A DNA stretch of 64,000 nucleotides. Origin: Ancylobacter rudongensis (GTDB taxonomy: Bacteria > Pseudomonadota > Alphaproteobacteria > Rhizobiales > Xanthobacteraceae). Below, piece after piece: positions 15,884 through 28,211 of the stretch. Both the position numbers and the translations under genes were made by a program. Below the pieces are notes generated by a model that saw only the letters and a list, made by a program, of their open reading frames with translations, made no database searches and had not been told where the DNA came from. The DNA is taken from assembly GCF_900100155.1 (NCBI RefSeq), contig NZ_FMTP01000001.1:806001-870000 (forward strand), read 5' to 3'. Position 1 is the first letter of the stretch, and each line of letters begins with the position of its first letter.

Positions 15884-17632
15884 ATGAGCGATGACGGATC
15901 GACCAACGACAACAAGAAGCCTTTGCGTAGCCAGGCCTGGTTCGGCCGGCAGGACAAGATGGGGTTCTATTACCGCTCCTTCCTGAAGAATTCCGGCCAG
16001 CCGCAGGACCGTTTCGACGGCCGCCCGGTGATCGGCATCTGCAACACCTGGTCGGAACTGACCCCCTGCAACATCCATTTCCGCGACCTCGCCGAACATG
16101 TGCGGCGCGGCGTGCTGGACGCGGGCGGCTATCCGCTGGAGTTTCCGGTCTCCTCGCTCGGCGAGGTGACGATGCGTCCCACCGCCATGCTGTTCCGCAA
16201 CCTCGCCTCGATGGATGTGGAAGAGGCGATCCGCGCCCACCCGCTCGACGGCGTGGTGCTGCTGATGGGCTGCGACAAGACCACGCCGGCGCTGCTGATG
16301 GGCGCGGCTTCCGCCGACCTGCCGGCCATCGGCGTCTCCGGCGGGCCGCAGCTGCGCGGCAATTACCGCGGCCAGATCATCGGCTCGGGCACCAACATCA
16401 TCTCGATGAGCGAGCAGCTGCGCGCCGGCGAGATCACCATGGCCGAGTTCCACGAGGCGGAAGCGGGCATGAACCGCTCGTCGGGCTCCTGCATGACCAT
16501 GGGCACCGCCTCCACCATGGCCTCGATGGTGGAAGCGCTCGGCATCGGCCTGCCGGAGAACGCCGCCATTCCCGCCGTCGACGCCCGCCGCAATTTGCTG
16601 GCCCGCATGGCCGGTCGGCGCATCGTCGACATGGTGCATGAGGACCTGAAGCCCTCCGACATCCTGACGCGGGAAGCCTTCGAGAACGCCATCCGGGCGC
16701 TAGCCGCCATTGGCGGCTCGACCAATGCGGTGGTGCATCTGCTCGCCCTCGCCGGCCGCGTCGGTGTCGACCTCACGCTGGCGGATTTCGACCGGCTCGG
16801 CCGCGACATTCACTGCCTTGTCGACCTGATGCCGTCGGGCCGTTTCCTGATGGAGGATTTCTACTATGCCGGCGGCCTGCCGGCGGTGCTGCGGGCGCTG
16901 GGCGAGCGCGGCCTGCTGAACAAGGACGCCGTCACCGCCAATGGGCGGACGATCTGGGAGAATGTCGCCACGGCGCCGAACTGGAACGCCGAGGTCATCA
17001 CGCCGTTCGAAACGCCGTTCAAGCCGGAGGCCGGCATCGCCATTCTCACCGGCAACCTCGCGCCGGATGGTGCCGTCATCAAGCCCTCCGCCGCCTCGCC
17101 GGAACTGATGGTGCACACCGGCCGCGCCGTGGTGTTCGAGAGCGTCGAGGAGATGCATCACGCGGTGAACGACGAGGCGCTGGATATCGACGCCTCCTGC
17201 ATCATGGTGCTGAAGCATTGCGGCCCGAAGGGCTATCCCGGCATGGCCGAGGTCGGCAACATGCCCCTTCCCGCCAAGCTGCTGCGCGAGGGCGTGCGCG
17301 ACATGATCCGCATTTCCGATGCCCGCATGTCCGGCACCGCCTATGGCACCGTGGTGCTCCACGTCGCCCCCGAGGCGACCGCCGGCGGCCCGCTGGCATT
17401 GGTGCGCAACGGCGACCTGATCACGCTCGACGTGCCCGCCCGCTCGCTGCACCTGCATGTGAGCGAGGAGGAAATGGCCGCCCGCCGCGCCGCCTGGGTG
17501 GCCCCCGCCCCGCACGCCACGCGCGGCTATCAGCGTCTCTACATCGACCACGTGCTGCAGGCCGACCGCGGCGCCGATTTCGACTTTCTGGTCGGGCGTT
17601 CGGGTTCGCCCGTTCCCCGCGACAATCACTGA
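15884..17632 (+). CDS. araC: L-arabonate dehydratase (IlvD/Edd family)
   Basis: 582 residues, normal family length. It keeps the iron-sulfur cysteines and signatures of the IlvD/Edd family: [45 protein letters not shown] and the C-terminal SDARMSGTAYGT. The N-terminal RSQAWFGRQDKMGFYYRSFLKN is characteristic of the pentonate dehydratase branch, and L-arabonate dehydratase fits best. It makes 2-keto-3-deoxy-L-arabonate in the cytoplasm, the substrate of the next enzyme. D-fuconate or D-galactonate may also be accepted, which matters because DgoK and DgoA are encoded in the same operon. Symbol follows the Azospirillum pathway naming and must not be confused with the E. coli regulator AraC. Confidence 0.85.
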   Translation: MSDDGSTNDNKKPLRSQAWFGRQDKMGFYYRSFLKNSGQPQDRFDGRPVIGICNTWSELTPCNIHFRDLAEHVRRGVLDAGGYPLEFPVSSLGEVTMRPTAMLFRNLASMDVEEAIRAHPLDGVVLLMGCDKTTPALLMGAASADLPAIGVSGGPQLRGNYRGQIIGSGTNIISMSEQLRAGEITMAEFHEAEAGMNRSSGSCMTMGTASTMASMVEALGIGLPENAAIPAVDARRNLLARMAGRRIVDMVHEDLKPSDILTREAFENAIRALAAIGGSTNAVVHLLALAGRVGVDLTLADFDRLGRDIHCLVDLMPSGRFLMEDFYYAGGLPAVLRALGERGLLNKDAVTANGRTIWENVATAPNWNAEVITPFETPFKPEAGIAILTGNLAPDGAVIKPSAASPELMVHTGRAVVFESVEEMHHAVNDEALDIDASCIMVLKHCGPKGYPGMAEVGNMPLPAKLLREGVRDMIRISDARMSGTAYGTVVLHVAPEATAGGPLALVRNGDLITLDVPARSLHLHVSEEEMAARRAAWVAPAPHATRGYQRLYIDHVLQADRGADFDFLVGRSGSPVPRDNH

Positions 17633-17640
17633 GGTACAGG

Positions 17641-18573
17641 ATGACCCGCCTTTCCGCCGCCGGCCCGTATAAGGGCGTGTTCCCGGTCGCCCCGACCGTG
17701 TTCGACGCCGAAGGCCGGCTCGATCTCGACGGCCAGAAGCGCTGCATCGACTTCATGATCGATGCCGGCTCGCACGGCCTGTGCATCCTCGCCAATTTCT
17801 CCGAGCAGTTCGTGCTGGCCGATGACGAGCGCGATCTTGTCATGACCACGGTGCTGGAACATGTGGCGGGCCGGGTGCCTGTTATCGTCACCACCACCCA
17901 TTTCGCCACCCATATCTGCGCCGAGCGCTCGAAGCGCGCGCAGGAGGCGGGGGCGGCGATGGTGATGGTGATGCCGCCCTATCACGGCGCGACCTTCCGC
18001 GTGCCGGAAGCCTCCATCTATGCGTTCTACAAGGCGGTGTCCGACGCCATCGACATCCCGATCATGGTGCAGGACGCGCCCGTCGCCGGCACGCCGCTCT
18101 CCGTGCCGTTCCTGGCCAAAATGGCAAGCGAGATCGAGAACCTCGCCTATTTCAAGATCGAGGTGCCGCAGGCGGCGAACAAGCTGCGGGCGCTGATCGA
18201 GGCCGGCGGCGATGCCATCATCGGCCCGTGGGACGGCGAGGAGGCGATCACCCTGATGGCCGATCTCGATGCGGGGGCCACCGGCGCCATGACCGGCGGC
18301 GGCTTTCCCGACGGCATCCGTGAGATCATCGACCCCTATTTCGCGGGGAATCGCGAGGCGGCGCTCGACGCCTATCAGCGCTGGCTGCCGCTGATCAATT
18401 ACGAGAACCGCCAGGCCGGCTTCGCCACGGCGAAGATCCTGATGCAGGAGGGCGGGGTCATCAAGCATGACACGCTGCGCGCGCCGCTGCCGCCGGTCCA
18501 CCCCGCCACCCGCGCCGGGCTGATCGAGCTCGCGCGTCGGCTTGACCCTATGGTACTGAGGTGGGGTAAGTGA
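17641..18573 (+). CDS. araD: 2-keto-3-deoxy-L-arabonate dehydratase (DHDPS family)
   Basis: 310 residues, (beta/alpha)8 dihydrodipicolinate synthase family. The Schiff-base lysine is in Y-F-K-I-E-V-P-Q (about residue 171) and the family Tyr in MVMPPYHG. The sequence has the N-acetylneuraminate lyase-like fold but the L-KDA dehydratase pattern ([32 protein letters not shown]). It converts 2-keto-3-deoxy-L-arabonate to 2-oxoglutarate semialdehyde, the next step after the arabonate dehydratase. The ATG at 17641 follows AGGTACAGG, eight bases after the previous stop. Symbol as in Azospirillum, not the E. coli epimerase. Confidence 0.85.
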   Translation: MTRLSAAGPYKGVFPVAPTVFDAEGRLDLDGQKRCIDFMIDAGSHGLCILANFSEQFVLADDERDLVMTTVLEHVAGRVPVIVTTTHFATHICAERSKRAQEAGAAMVMVMPPYHGATFRVPEASIYAFYKAVSDAIDIPIMVQDAPVAGTPLSVPFLAKMASEIENLAYFKIEVPQAANKLRALIEAGGDAIIGPWDGEEAITLMADLDAGATGAMTGGGFPDGIREIIDPYFAGNREAALDAYQRWLPLINYENRQAGFATAKILMQEGGVIKHDTLRAPLPPVHPATRAGLIELARRLDPMVLRWGK

Positions 18574-20174
18574 GCGCTATGGCCATGACCGAACTCACCG
18601 GCGCTACCCTTCTCGGCTCCCGCGACCTCGCCGGCGCCGCGACCTTTCGTGCCGTCGATCCCGCCACCGGCATCGAGCTGGAGCCCGCCTTCACCGAGGC
18701 CGGACCGGCCGAGGTGGCGGAAGCGGCGGCGCTCGCCGCTGCCGCCTTCCCGCTCTACCGCGCCACCACGCCGGAGGCGCGTGCCGCCTTTCTCGACGCC
18801 ATCGCCGCCAATATCGAGGCGCTGGGCGACGCGCTGATCGCCCGTGCCGCGCGCGAGACCGGCCTGCCCGTCGCCCGGCTCACCGGCGAGCGGGCCCGCA
18901 CAATGGGCCAGCTGCGTCTGTTCGCCAGCTGGGTTCGGGCCGGCGGGGCGGACGAGCCGCGCCTCGACAGCCCGCTGCCCGCCCGCACGCCGCTGCCGCG
19001 CGCCGATCTGCGCCTGCGCCATATCGGCATCGGCCCGGTGGCAGTGTTCGGCGCCTCGAACTTCCCCCTCGCCTTCTCGGTGGCGGGCGGCGACACCGCC
19101 TCGGCGCTGGCGGCGGGCTGCCCGGTCATCGTCAAGGGCCACCCTGCCCATCCCGGCACCTCGGAACTGGTCGGCCGCGCCATCCGCGCGGCGGTCCGCG
19201 AGGCCGGGCTGCCGGAGGGCGTGTTCTCGCTGCTCACCGGCACCGCGCATGAGCTGGGCGGCGCGCTGGTGGCCGATCCCCGCGTCAAGGCGGTGGGCTT
19301 CACCGGCTCGCGCGCCGGGGGGCTGGCTTTGTGCCGCATCGCCGCCAACCGGCCCGAGCCTATCCCGGTCTTTGCCGAGATGAGCAGCATCAACCCCGTT
19401 TTCCTGCTGCCCGCCGCGCTGGAGGCGCGGGCCGAGGCGCTGGCCACCGGCTTCGTCGGCTCGCTGACCATGGGCGCCGGCCAGTTCTGCACCAATCCCG
19501 GCCTGGTCATCGCCCTCAGCGGCGCGGCGCTGGACCGCTTCATCGCCAGCGCCGCCACGGCGGTGGCCGCCGCCCCGGCCGCGACCATGCTCACCCCGGG
19601 CATTGCCGGCGCCTATGCCAAGGGCGTCGCCGCGCTGGAGGGCAGCGCTGACGTCACCGAGGTCGCCCACGGCGCGGAGGGCGGCGCCAATGCCTGCCGG
19701 CCGGCGCTGTTCGTCACTGAGGCGGCCGCCTTCCTGCGCGAGCCGGTGCTGTCGCATGAAGTGTTCGGCGCCTCGTCTGTGGTGATCCGCTGCGCCAATG
19801 CCGACGAGATGCGGGCGGTGGCCGGCGGGCTGGAGGGCCAGCTCACCGCGACGCTGCATCTCGATCCCGCCGACCACCTCCTCGCCGCCGCCCTGCTGCC
19901 GGTGCTGGAAGACAAGGCCGGCCGCATCCTCGCCAATGGCTGGCCGACCGGTGTGGAAGTCTGCCACGCCATGGTGCATGGCGGGCCATTCCCGGCGACG
20001 TCGGACCCGCGCTCGACCTCGGTCGGCACGCTCGCCATACGCCGCTTCCTGCGCCCGGTCTGCTACCAGGATCTGCCGGAGGCGCTGCTGCCCGCCGTGC
20101 TGCGGACGAAAAACCCGCTCGGCCTGCCCCGCCTCGTCGACGGCACGCCCGTACGCACCGGGGAGGCGCAGTGA
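18570..20174 (+). CDS. 2-oxoglutarate semialdehyde dehydrogenase
   Basis: 534 residues, NADP-type aldehyde dehydrogenase of the KGSADH branch. The catalytic Cys lies in [11 protein letters not shown] and the general-base Glu in [15 protein letters not shown]. The proline-rich ending and the length above 500 are typical of this group rather than of ordinary aldehyde dehydrogenases. It oxidises 2-oxoglutarate semialdehyde to 2-oxoglutarate, which enters the TCA cycle. The GTG at 18570 overlaps the preceding stop; the ATG at 18579 or 18585 is an equally plausible start. Confidence 0.87.
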   Translation: MSAMAMTELTGATLLGSRDLAGAATFRAVDPATGIELEPAFTEAGPAEVAEAAALAAAAFPLYRATTPEARAAFLDAIAANIEALGDALIARAARETGLPVARLTGERARTMGQLRLFASWVRAGGADEPRLDSPLPARTPLPRADLRLRHIGIGPVAVFGASNFPLAFSVAGGDTASALAAGCPVIVKGHPAHPGTSELVGRAIRAAVREAGLPEGVFSLLTGTAHELGGALVADPRVKAVGFTGSRAGGLALCRIAANRPEPIPVFAEMSSINPVFLLPAALEARAEALATGFVGSLTMGAGQFCTNPGLVIALSGAALDRFIASAATAVAAAPAATMLTPGIAGAYAKGVAALEGSADVTEVAHGAEGGANACRPALFVTEAAAFLREPVLSHEVFGASSVVIRCANADEMRAVAGGLEGQLTATLHLDPADHLLAAALLPVLEDKAGRILANGWPTGVEVCHAMVHGGPFPATSDPRSTSVGTLAIRRFLRPVCYQDLPEALLPAVLRTKNPLGLPRLVDGTPVRTGEAQ

Positions 20175-21100
20175 TGAGCCCGATCCGTCTCGCCCTGGTC
20201 GGCCTCGGCAAGATCGCCCGCGACCAGCACCTTCCCGCCATCGCCGCGACAGAGGGCATCGAACTCGTGGCGGTGGCCAGCCGCAATGCCAGCCTCGACG
20301 GCGTCGCCCATTTCGCCACGCTGGCCGATCTGCTGGCGAGCGGCGAGGCGATCGACGCGGTGGCGCTGTGCACCCCGCCGCAGGGCCGCCACGACCTCGC
20401 GGCGCAGGCCTTGAACGCGGGCAAGCATGTGCTGCTGGAGAAGCCGCCCGGCGCCACGGTGAGCGAACTCGGCCCGCTGGTCGCGGCGGCGCAGGCCTCC
20501 AGCCGTACCCTGTTCGCCACCTGGCATTCGCGCTTCGCCCCGGCGGTGGAGCCGGCCCGCGCCTTCCTCAGCGAAGTGCCGGCCCGCGCGGTGACGATCA
20601 CCTGGAAGGAAGATGTCCGCGTCTGGCATCCCGGCCAGCGCTGGATCTGGGAGCCCGGCGGGCTCGGCGTGTTCGATCCTGCCATCAACGCGCTGTCGAT
20701 CCTCACCGCCATCCTGCCGCGCCCGGTTTTCGTGACCGGGGCGGAACTGGCCTTTCCTTCCAATTGCGCCGCCCCCATCGCCGCCACGGTGGATCTGGCG
20801 GATGCGGCCGGGCTGAAGGTAGAGGCCGATCTCGATTTCCTGCAGACCGGCCCGCAGAGCTGGGACATCGCGGTTGAAACCGACCGGGGCACGCTGCTGC
20901 TCTCGCAGGGCGGGGCAAGGCTGACGCTGGACGGGCAGGTGCTGAGCGCCCAGCCGGAGGCCGAATACAGGAACATCTACAAGCACTTCGTCGCGCTTGT
21001 TGAAGCGGGACGGTCGGATGTCGACCTCGCCCCGCTGCAGCTGGTCGCCGACGCCTTCCTGCTGGGCCGCCGCGTCGACGTTGCGCCGTTCCACGACTGA
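20174..21100 (+). CDS. Gfo/Idh/MocA sugar 1-dehydrogenase (L-arabinose / D-galactose)
   Basis: 308 residues. Rossmann N-terminus [18 protein letters not shown], the [11 protein letters not shown] motif with the conserved Lys, and a C-terminal oxidoreductase fold. It resembles the NAD(P) L-arabinose 1-dehydrogenase of Azospirillum and D-galactose 1-dehydrogenase of Pseudomonas, which accept both sugars because they share stereochemistry at C1-C4. It makes the lactone that the SMP-30 protein opens. The ATG at 20174 overlaps the previous stop (ATGA); a GTG three bases earlier is less likely. No xylose dehydrogenase is seen in the window, so this enzyme may feed several branches. Confidence 0.85.
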   Translation: MSPIRLALVGLGKIARDQHLPAIAATEGIELVAVASRNASLDGVAHFATLADLLASGEAIDAVALCTPPQGRHDLAAQALNAGKHVLLEKPPGATVSELGPLVAAAQASSRTLFATWHSRFAPAVEPARAFLSEVPARAVTITWKEDVRVWHPGQRWIWEPGGLGVFDPAINALSILTAILPRPVFVTGAELAFPSNCAAPIAATVDLADAAGLKVEADLDFLQTGPQSWDIAVETDRGTLLLSQGGARLTLDGQVLSAQPEAEYRNIYKHFVALVEAGRSDVDLAPLQLVADAFLLGRRVDVAPFHD

Positions 21101-21116
21101 GCCTGAGGAGACACGC

Positions 21117-22937
21117 ATGGACGGCAAAGCCAGCAAGAGCGACGCACCCCTTCGCGACCGGCCCCTGCGGTCCCGCGCCTGGTTCGATAACCCCGACAAT
21201 ATCGACATGACCGCGCTCTATCTCGAGCGCTACCTCAATTTCGGCCTGAGCCAGGAGGAGCTGCAGAGCGGGCGGCCGATCATCGGCATCGCCCAGACCG
21301 GCTCGGACCTCTCGCCCTGCAACCGCCACCACCTTGAGCTGGCCAAGCGCACCCGCGACGGCATTCGCGAGGCCGGCGGCATCGCCATCGAATTCCCGGT
21401 GCATCCGATCCAGGAGACCGGCAAGCGCCCCACCGCCGGGCTCGACCGCAACCTCGCCTATCTCGGCCTGGTCGAGGTTCTGTACGGCTACCCGCTCGAC
21501 GGCGTGGTGCTCACCATCGGCTGCGACAAGACTACCCCGGCCCTGCTGATGGCGGCGGCGACCGTGAACATTCCCGCCATCGCCCTCTCGGTCGGGCCGA
21601 TGCTGAACGGCTGGTACAAGGGCGAGCGCACCGGCTCCGGCACCATCGTCTGGAAAGCGCGCGAATTGCTGGCGGCCGGCGAGATCGACCATGCCGGCTT
21701 CGTCAAGCTGGTGGCGTCCTCCGCCCCCTCCACCGGCTACTGCAACACCATGGGCACGGCGACGACGATGAACTCGCTCGCCGAGGCGCTGGGCATGCAG
21801 CTGCCCGGTTCTGCCGCCATCCCCGCGCCCTATCGCGACCGGCAGGAAATCGCCTACCGCACCGGCCTGCGCATCGTCGAGATGGTGCATGAAGACCTCA
21901 AGCCCTCCGACATCCTCACCCGCGACGCCTTCCTCAACGCCATCCGGGTGAATTCGGCCATTGGCGGCTCGACCAATGCGCCGATCCATCTCAACGCGCT
22001 GGCCCGCCATGTCGGGGTGGAGCTGTCCATCGACGACTGGCAGACCTATGGCGAGCATGTGCCGCTGCTGGTGAACCTGCAGCCGGCCGGGGAATATCTC
22101 GGCGAGGATTATTACCATGCCGGCGGCGTGCCGGCGGTGGTGAACCAGCTGATGGGCCAAGGCCTGATCGCCGAGGACGCGCTCACCGCCAATGGCCGCA
22201 CCCTCGGCGCCAACTGCGGCGGCGCCCGCATCGAGGACGAGGCGGTGATCCGCCCCTATGACCAGCCGCTGAAGGCGAATGCCGGCTTCCGCGTGCTGCG
22301 CGGTAACCTGTTCTCCTCCGCCATCATGAAGATGAGCGTGATCAGCGCCGAATTCCGCGTCCGCTACCTCTCCAACCCCGACGACCCGGACGCCTTCGAG
22401 GGCCGCGCCATCGTGTTCGACGGGCCGGAGGACTACCACGCCCGCATCGACGACCCGGCGCTGGCGATTGACGACATGTGCATCCTGTTCATGCGCGGCG
22501 CCGGCCCGGTCGGCTATCCCGGCGCGGCGGAAGTGGTGAACATGCGGGCGCCGGATTACCTCATCAAGGCCGGCGTCCATGCCCTGCCCTGCATCGGCGA
22601 TGGCCGACAGTCCGGCACCTCAGGCTCGCCCTCCATCCTCAACGCTTCGCCCGAGGCGGCGGTCGGCGGCGGCCTCGCCTTGCTGCGCACCGGCGACCGC
22701 GTGCGCATCGATTTGAAGCGCAACAGCGCCAACATGCTGGTGCCGGAGGAGGAGCTTGCCCGCCGCCGCGCCGAGCTGGAGGCCGCGGGCGGCTATGCCT
22801 ACCCCGCCAGCCAGACCCCCTGGCAGGAAATCCAGCGCGGGCTGGTCGGCCAGCTGGAAACCGGCGCCGTGCTGGAAGGGGCCGTGCGCTACCAGCGCAT
22901 CGCCCAGACCAAGGGGATGCCGCGTGACAACCATTAG
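21117..22937 (+). CDS. xylD: D-xylonate dehydratase-type IlvD/Edd dehydratase
   Basis: 606 residues. The N-terminal [32 protein letters not shown] matches the Caulobacter XylD branch closely. Iron-sulfur cysteines sit in GSDLSPCN and [13 protein letters not shown], with a third in [15 protein letters not shown]. The C-terminal [22 protein letters not shown] motif is also typical of this branch. D-xylonate to 2-keto-3-deoxy-D-xylonate is the best guess; the gluconate and galactonate dehydratase activities known in this branch are alternatives. A TGAGGAG site is present before the ATG, 16 bp after the dehydrogenase. The second paralogous dehydratase in one operon suggests at least two sugar acids are used. 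Confidence 0.83.
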   Translation: MDGKASKSDAPLRDRPLRSRAWFDNPDNIDMTALYLERYLNFGLSQEELQSGRPIIGIAQTGSDLSPCNRHHLELAKRTRDGIREAGGIAIEFPVHPIQETGKRPTAGLDRNLAYLGLVEVLYGYPLDGVVLTIGCDKTTPALLMAAATVNIPAIALSVGPMLNGWYKGERTGSGTIVWKARELLAAGEIDHAGFVKLVASSAPSTGYCNTMGTATTMNSLAEALGMQLPGSAAIPAPYRDRQEIAYRTGLRIVEMVHEDLKPSDILTRDAFLNAIRVNSAIGGSTNAPIHLNALARHVGVELSIDDWQTYGEHVPLLVNLQPAGEYLGEDYYHAGGVPAVVNQLMGQGLIAEDALTANGRTLGANCGGARIEDEAVIRPYDQPLKANAGFRVLRGNLFSSAIMKMSVISAEFRVRYLSNPDDPDAFEGRAIVFDGPEDYHARIDDPALAIDDMCILFMRGAGPVGYPGAAEVVNMRAPDYLIKAGVHALPCIGDGRQSGTSGSPSILNASPEAAVGGGLALLRTGDRVRIDLKRNSANMLVPEEELARRRAELEAAGGYAYPASQTPWQEIQRGLVGQLETGAVLEGAVRYQRIAQTKGMPRDNH

Positions 22938-23832
22938 CGCGCCCACCCCCGAGACGGCCTCCGTCACCCTCATCTGCGCCGAGCGCTGCCATCTCGGCGA
23001 GGGCCCGGCCTATGACGCCGCCAGCGACACCGCCTGGTGGTTCGACATCGTGGAGAAGCGCCTTTACGAGGCGCGGCTCGCCACGGGCGCGATCACCGTG
23101 CACGCGCTGCCGGTCATGGCCAGCGCGCTGGCCATGGTCGATGCCGAGCGCCAGCTGCTCGTCACCGAAAGCGGGCTGATGCTGCGCGACATCGCCAGCG
23201 GCCGGCTGGAAACGCTCGCCACTGTGGAGGCCGACACGTCAGGCACCCGCTCCAACGATGCCCGCGTCCACCCCTCCGGCACCTTCTGGTTCAGCACCAT
23301 GGGCCGCAACGCGGAGACCGGCGCCGGCACCGTCTATGCCTTCCATGCCGGGGCGGTCATCCCGCTTTTCCCCGCCGTCACCATTCCCAACGCCATCTGC
23401 TTTTCGCCCGATGGAACGCTCGGCTATTTCGCCGATACCGCCATTGGCGAACTCTACCGGGTGCGGCTCGATCCCGGTTCCGGCCTGCCGCTAGAAGCCC
23501 CCACCCTTCTGCACCGGCACGGCGGCGAAGGCGGGCTGGATGGCGCCGTCACCGATGCCGAGGGGCTGATCTGGTGCGCCATCTGGGGCGGGGCGCGGCT
23601 CAATGCCTATTCCCCGGCCGGCGATCTCGTCCGCAGCGTTCCCACCCCGGCCCTTCAGACCAGCTGCCCGGTCTTCGTCGGCAAGGGGTTTGACCGCGTG
23701 CTCGTCACCTCGGCCTGGGAGCATATGGATGCGGACGCCCGCGCGGCGGACCCGGAACATGGCCGCACCTTCCTTCTCGACATCGGCGTAACCGGCCGCG
23801 CCGAGCCGCGCGTCCGGCTCGGGGGGCTGTGA
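22924..23832 (+). CDS. SMP-30/gluconolactonase-family sugar lactonase
   Basis: 302 residues, six-bladed propeller of the regucalcin family. Metal ligands can be placed: Glu in H-L-G-E-G-P, Asn in S-N-D-A-R-V and Asp in [11 protein letters not shown]. It would hydrolyse L-arabino-1,4-lactone, D-galactono- or D-xylonolactone made by the upstream dehydrogenase. Translation begins at a GTG that lies inside the end of the dehydratase gene (14-bp overlap), so it is probably coupled. Confidence 0.85.
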   Translation: MTTISAPTPETASVTLICAERCHLGEGPAYDAASDTAWWFDIVEKRLYEARLATGAITVHALPVMASALAMVDAERQLLVTESGLMLRDIASGRLETLATVEADTSGTRSNDARVHPSGTFWFSTMGRNAETGAGTVYAFHAGAVIPLFPAVTIPNAICFSPDGTLGYFADTAIGELYRVRLDPGSGLPLEAPTLLHRHGGEGGLDGAVTDAEGLIWCAIWGGARLNAYSPAGDLVRSVPTPALQTSCPVFVGKGFDRVLVTSAWEHMDADARAADPEHGRTFLLDIGVTGRAEPRVRLGGL

Positions 23833-24758
23833 TGGCTGGCGTCTCCCACATCGTCGTCGACTGGGGCACGTCGAGCTTCCGCTTGTGGGCGCTCGACCGC
23901 GCCGGCGCCGTGCTGGCCGAGCGGCGCAGCCCGCAGGGGCTTGCCGCCTCGGGCGCCGAGGGCTTCGAGACGGTGCTGGAATCCCATCTCGCGGCGCTGG
24001 CCCTTCCCGAGAGCGTGCCGGTCATGATGTGCGGCATGGTCGGCTCGCGCGCCGGCTGGGTGGAGGCGGCCTATGTCGCCACCCCCGCCGGGCTCGACGG
24101 TCTGACGGAGAAGGCCGCGCATGTGCCCTCCGCGCGGCGGCTCATCCGCATCCTGCCCGGCATCGCCCAGCGCGGCGCGGCGGGCGCCGACGTGATGCGC
24201 GGCGAGGAAACCCAGCTGCTGCCGCTGATCCGCGACGGCTTCAAGGGGCTCGCCTGCCTGCCGGGCACCCATTCCAAATGGGTCCGGGTCGAGGGCGGCG
24301 AGGTGAGCGGCTTCGCCACCTTCATGACCGGCGAGCTGTTCCATCTGCTGCGCAGCGCCTCGATCCTTGTCCCGGCCGTGGAGGGCGCGGCAATGGTGGA
24401 CCCCGCCTCGGACGCCTTCGCCCAGGGCGTGAAGGACGGCCTTGCCGCGCCTGAGATGCTCGGCAACCAGCTGTTTCGCCTGCGCGCCGCCTGGCTGCTG
24501 GAGGGCGAGGGCCCGCAGGCGGCGCTGGCGCGGCTGTCCGGCCTGCTGCTCGGCACGGAACTGGCGGGCGCGGCGCGGTTCGGCGGCCGGGGGCCGGTCG
24601 CGCTCATCGCCTCCGGCCCGGCGGCGGCGCTCTACCAGGTGGCGCTGGCGCTGGCCGGCGTCGCGGACATCACCACGCATGACGCCGAGGAGTGCGTGCG
24701 GGCCGGGCTGCACGCTGCCGCCGTCACCGCCTTCCGGCTGGAAAGGACCTGCGCATGA
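23832..24758 (+). CDS. dgoK: 2-dehydro-3-deoxygalactonokinase
   Basis: 308 residues. The N-terminal phosphate-binding motif V-D-W-G-T-S-S-F-R-L-W and the PGTHSKWV and MTGELFHLL segments are characteristic of DgoK (ASKHA fold). It phosphorylates 2-keto-3-deoxy-D-galactonate with ATP. The ATG overlaps the lactonase stop by one base (TGATG) and the gene overlaps dgoA by four bases. It shows that the operon also serves D-galactose through the De Ley-Doudoroff route. Confidence 0.92.
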   Translation: MAGVSHIVVDWGTSSFRLWALDRAGAVLAERRSPQGLAASGAEGFETVLESHLAALALPESVPVMMCGMVGSRAGWVEAAYVATPAGLDGLTEKAAHVPSARRLIRILPGIAQRGAAGADVMRGEETQLLPLIRDGFKGLACLPGTHSKWVRVEGGEVSGFATFMTGELFHLLRSASILVPAVEGAAMVDPASDAFAQGVKDGLAAPEMLGNQLFRLRAAWLLEGEGPQAALARLSGLLLGTELAGAARFGGRGPVALIASGPAAALYQVALALAGVADITTHDAEECVRAGLHAAAVTAFRLERTCA

Positions 24759-25426
24759 CCGGCCCCTCCTCTTCCCACATCCCCTGGCCGCCGATGCGGC
24801 GCGGGCTGGTCGCCATCCTGCGCGGCATCCGCCCGGACGAGGCGGAGGCCATCGTCGCCGCGCTGATCGAGGAAGGGCTGGAGGCGATCGAGATCCCGCT
24901 CAACTCGCCGGACCCCTTCGTCTCGATCGAGGCCGCCGCCCGCCTCGCCCCAAAGGGCGTGCTGATCGGCGCCGGCACGGTGCTCACAGTGGAGGAGGTC
25001 GATCTGCTCAACTATGCCGGCGGCCGGCTGATGGTGAGCCCGAATGTCCACGCGGTGGTGATCGCTCGCGCCGGCGCCCACGGCATGGTGACGATGCCCG
25101 GCGTGCTGACCCCCACCGAAGCGCTGGCGGCGGTGAAGGCGGGGGCGTCGGGGCTCAAGTTCTTTCCGGCCAATCTGCTCGGCCCCTCGATCATCCAGGC
25201 GATTTCTGTGGTGCTGCCGCCGGGCACGGTGATCGGCGCGGTCGGCGGGGTCGGCGAGAGCGAATTCGCCGCCTATGCGGCCGTCGGCATCCGCACCTTC
25301 GGCCTCGGCTCCAGCCTCTACCGGCCCGGCGCCACCGCCGCCGAGGTGCGGGCGAAGGCACGCGCGGTGGTCGCCGCCTATGACGCCGCCTTTCCACCCA
25401 TCGAGACACGGCACGCCGCCCAGTGA
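24755..25426 (+). CDS. dgoA: 2-dehydro-3-deoxy-6-phosphogalactonate aldolase
   Basis: 223 residues, KDPG/KDPGal aldolase family. Catalytic Glu in A-I-E-I-P-L-N-S-P, the Schiff-base Lys in G-L-K-F-F-P-A-N and the phosphate-binding GGVGE-type loop are all present. The L-N-S-P sequence after the Glu is the KDPGal rather than the KDPG form. It cleaves the product of DgoK to pyruvate and glyceraldehyde 3-phosphate. ATGA overlap with dgoK. Last enzyme gene before the second transporter. Confidence 0.92.
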   Translation: MTGPSSSHIPWPPMRRGLVAILRGIRPDEAEAIVAALIEEGLEAIEIPLNSPDPFVSIEAAARLAPKGVLIGAGTVLTVEEVDLLNYAGGRLMVSPNVHAVVIARAGAHGMVTMPGVLTPTEALAAVKAGASGLKFFPANLLGPSIIQAISVVLPPGTVIGAVGGVGESEFAAYAAVGIRTFGLGSSLYRPGATAAEVRAKARAVVAAYDAAFPPIETRHAAQ

Positions 25427-25521
25427 GGCGCGCGCCCTCGCGCGGGAGTCCCCGCCAAGAACCCGGAACGCCAAAGGCGACCGCTGCAAAGACGAAACGT
25501 GAAACGCTCAAGGAGCTGACG

Positions 25522-26592
25522 ATGAAACGCCTGACGACGCTTTTCTCCGCTACCGCCTTCGCGCTCGGCGCGCTGGCCCTCGCCCTCCCCGCCTCGGCGG
25601 CGGACAAGGGCACGGTCGGCATCGCCATGCCCACCAAGTCCTCCGCCCGCTGGATCGCCGATGGCGACAACATGGTGAAGGTGCTGCAGGAGCGCGGCTA
25701 CACCACCGACCTGCAATATGCCGAGGACGACATCCCGAACCAGCTCTCGCAGATCGAGAACATGGTGACCAAGGGCGCCAAGGTGCTTGTCATCGCCTCG
25801 ATCGACGGCACCACCCTGTCGGACGTGCTGAAGCAGGCGCATGACAAGGGCATCAAGGTCATCGCCTATGACCGCCTGATCCGCGAGACGCCGAATGTCG
25901 ACTATTACGCGACCTTCGACAATTTCCAGGTCGGCGTGCTGCAGGCGCAGTCGCTGCTCAAGGGCCTCGGCTATCCCGAGAACAAGGGCCCGTTCAACAT
26001 CGAGCTGTTCGGCGGCTCGCCGGACGATAACAACGCCTATTTCTTCTATGACGGCGCCATGTCGGTGCTGAAGCCGCTGATCGACAACGGCACGCTCAAG
26101 GTCGCTTCCGGCCAGATGGGCATGGACAAGGTCTCGACCCTGCGCTGGGACGGCGCCACCGCCCAGGCCCGCATGGACAATTTGCTCAGCGCCTACTACT
26201 CCGACAAGACCCTCAATGGCGTGCTCTCGCCCTATGACGGGCTGTCGATCGGCATCCTGTCCTCGCTCAAGGGCGTCGGCTATGGCTCGGGCAAGATGAA
26301 GATGCCCGTCGTCACCGGCCAGGACGCCGAAGTGCCGTCGATGAAGTCGATCCTCGCCGGCGAGCAGTACTCGACCATCTTCAAGGACACGCGCGAGCTG
26401 GCCAAGGTGACGGCCGACATGGTCGACGCCTCGCTCAGCGGCAAGGAAGTCACGGTCAACGACACCAAGACCTACAATAATGGCGTCAAGGTCGTGCCGT
26501 CCTACCTGCTGAAGCCGGTCGTGGTCGACAAGGACAATTGGGAAGCCGTGCTCATCGGCTCCGGCTACTACAAGCCGGGCGAGATCAACTGA
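25522..26592 (+). CDS. chvE: ChvE-type multiple sugar-binding periplasmic protein
   Basis: 356 residues. Signal peptide about 1-27 ending A-S-A-A; mature start [25 protein letters not shown] is diagnostic for ChvE. In Agrobacterium ChvE binds D-galactose, L-arabinose, D-xylose and D-glucose and also acts in chemotaxis and virulence sensing. The ligand range agrees with the enzymes upstream. An AAGGAGCTGACG site precedes the ATG. The longer frame from 25423 was rejected. Confidence 0.93.
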   Translation: MKRLTTLFSATAFALGALALALPASAADKGTVGIAMPTKSSARWIADGDNMVKVLQERGYTTDLQYAEDDIPNQLSQIENMVTKGAKVLVIASIDGTTLSDVLKQAHDKGIKVIAYDRLIRETPNVDYYATFDNFQVGVLQAQSLLKGLGYPENKGPFNIELFGGSPDDNNAYFFYDGAMSVLKPLIDNGTLKVASGQMGMDKVSTLRWDGATAQARMDNLLSAYYSDKTLNGVLSPYDGLSIGILSSLKGVGYGSGKMKMPVVTGQDAEVPSMKSILAGEQYSTIFKDTRELAKVTADMVDASLSGKEVTVNDTKTYNNGVKVVPSYLLKPVVVDKDNWEAVLIGSGYYKPGEIN

Positions 26593-26613
26593 CCCTATCC
26601 GCACCCGCCGATC

Positions 26614-26640
26614 CCCGCGCCGGACTGGTTCCGGCGCGGG
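26614..26640 (+). other. Stem-loop between chvE and gguA
   Basis: A perfect 10-bp inverted repeat, CCCGCGCCGG (26614-26623) and its complement (26631-26640), with a 7-nt loop and no T-run. Same position relative to the binding-protein gene as the hairpins at 11533 and 42261. Confidence 0.65.
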
Positions 26641-26660
26641 CCCGGCCATTGGAGCGAGCC

Positions 26661-28207
<1,547 letters not shown>

Positions 28208-28211
<4 letters not shown>

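Noticed and set aside
18399-19979. An open frame of 526 codons antisense to the aldehyde dehydrogenase
   Set aside because: His/Gly/Ala-rich shadow frame opposite an enzyme with clear catalytic motifs.
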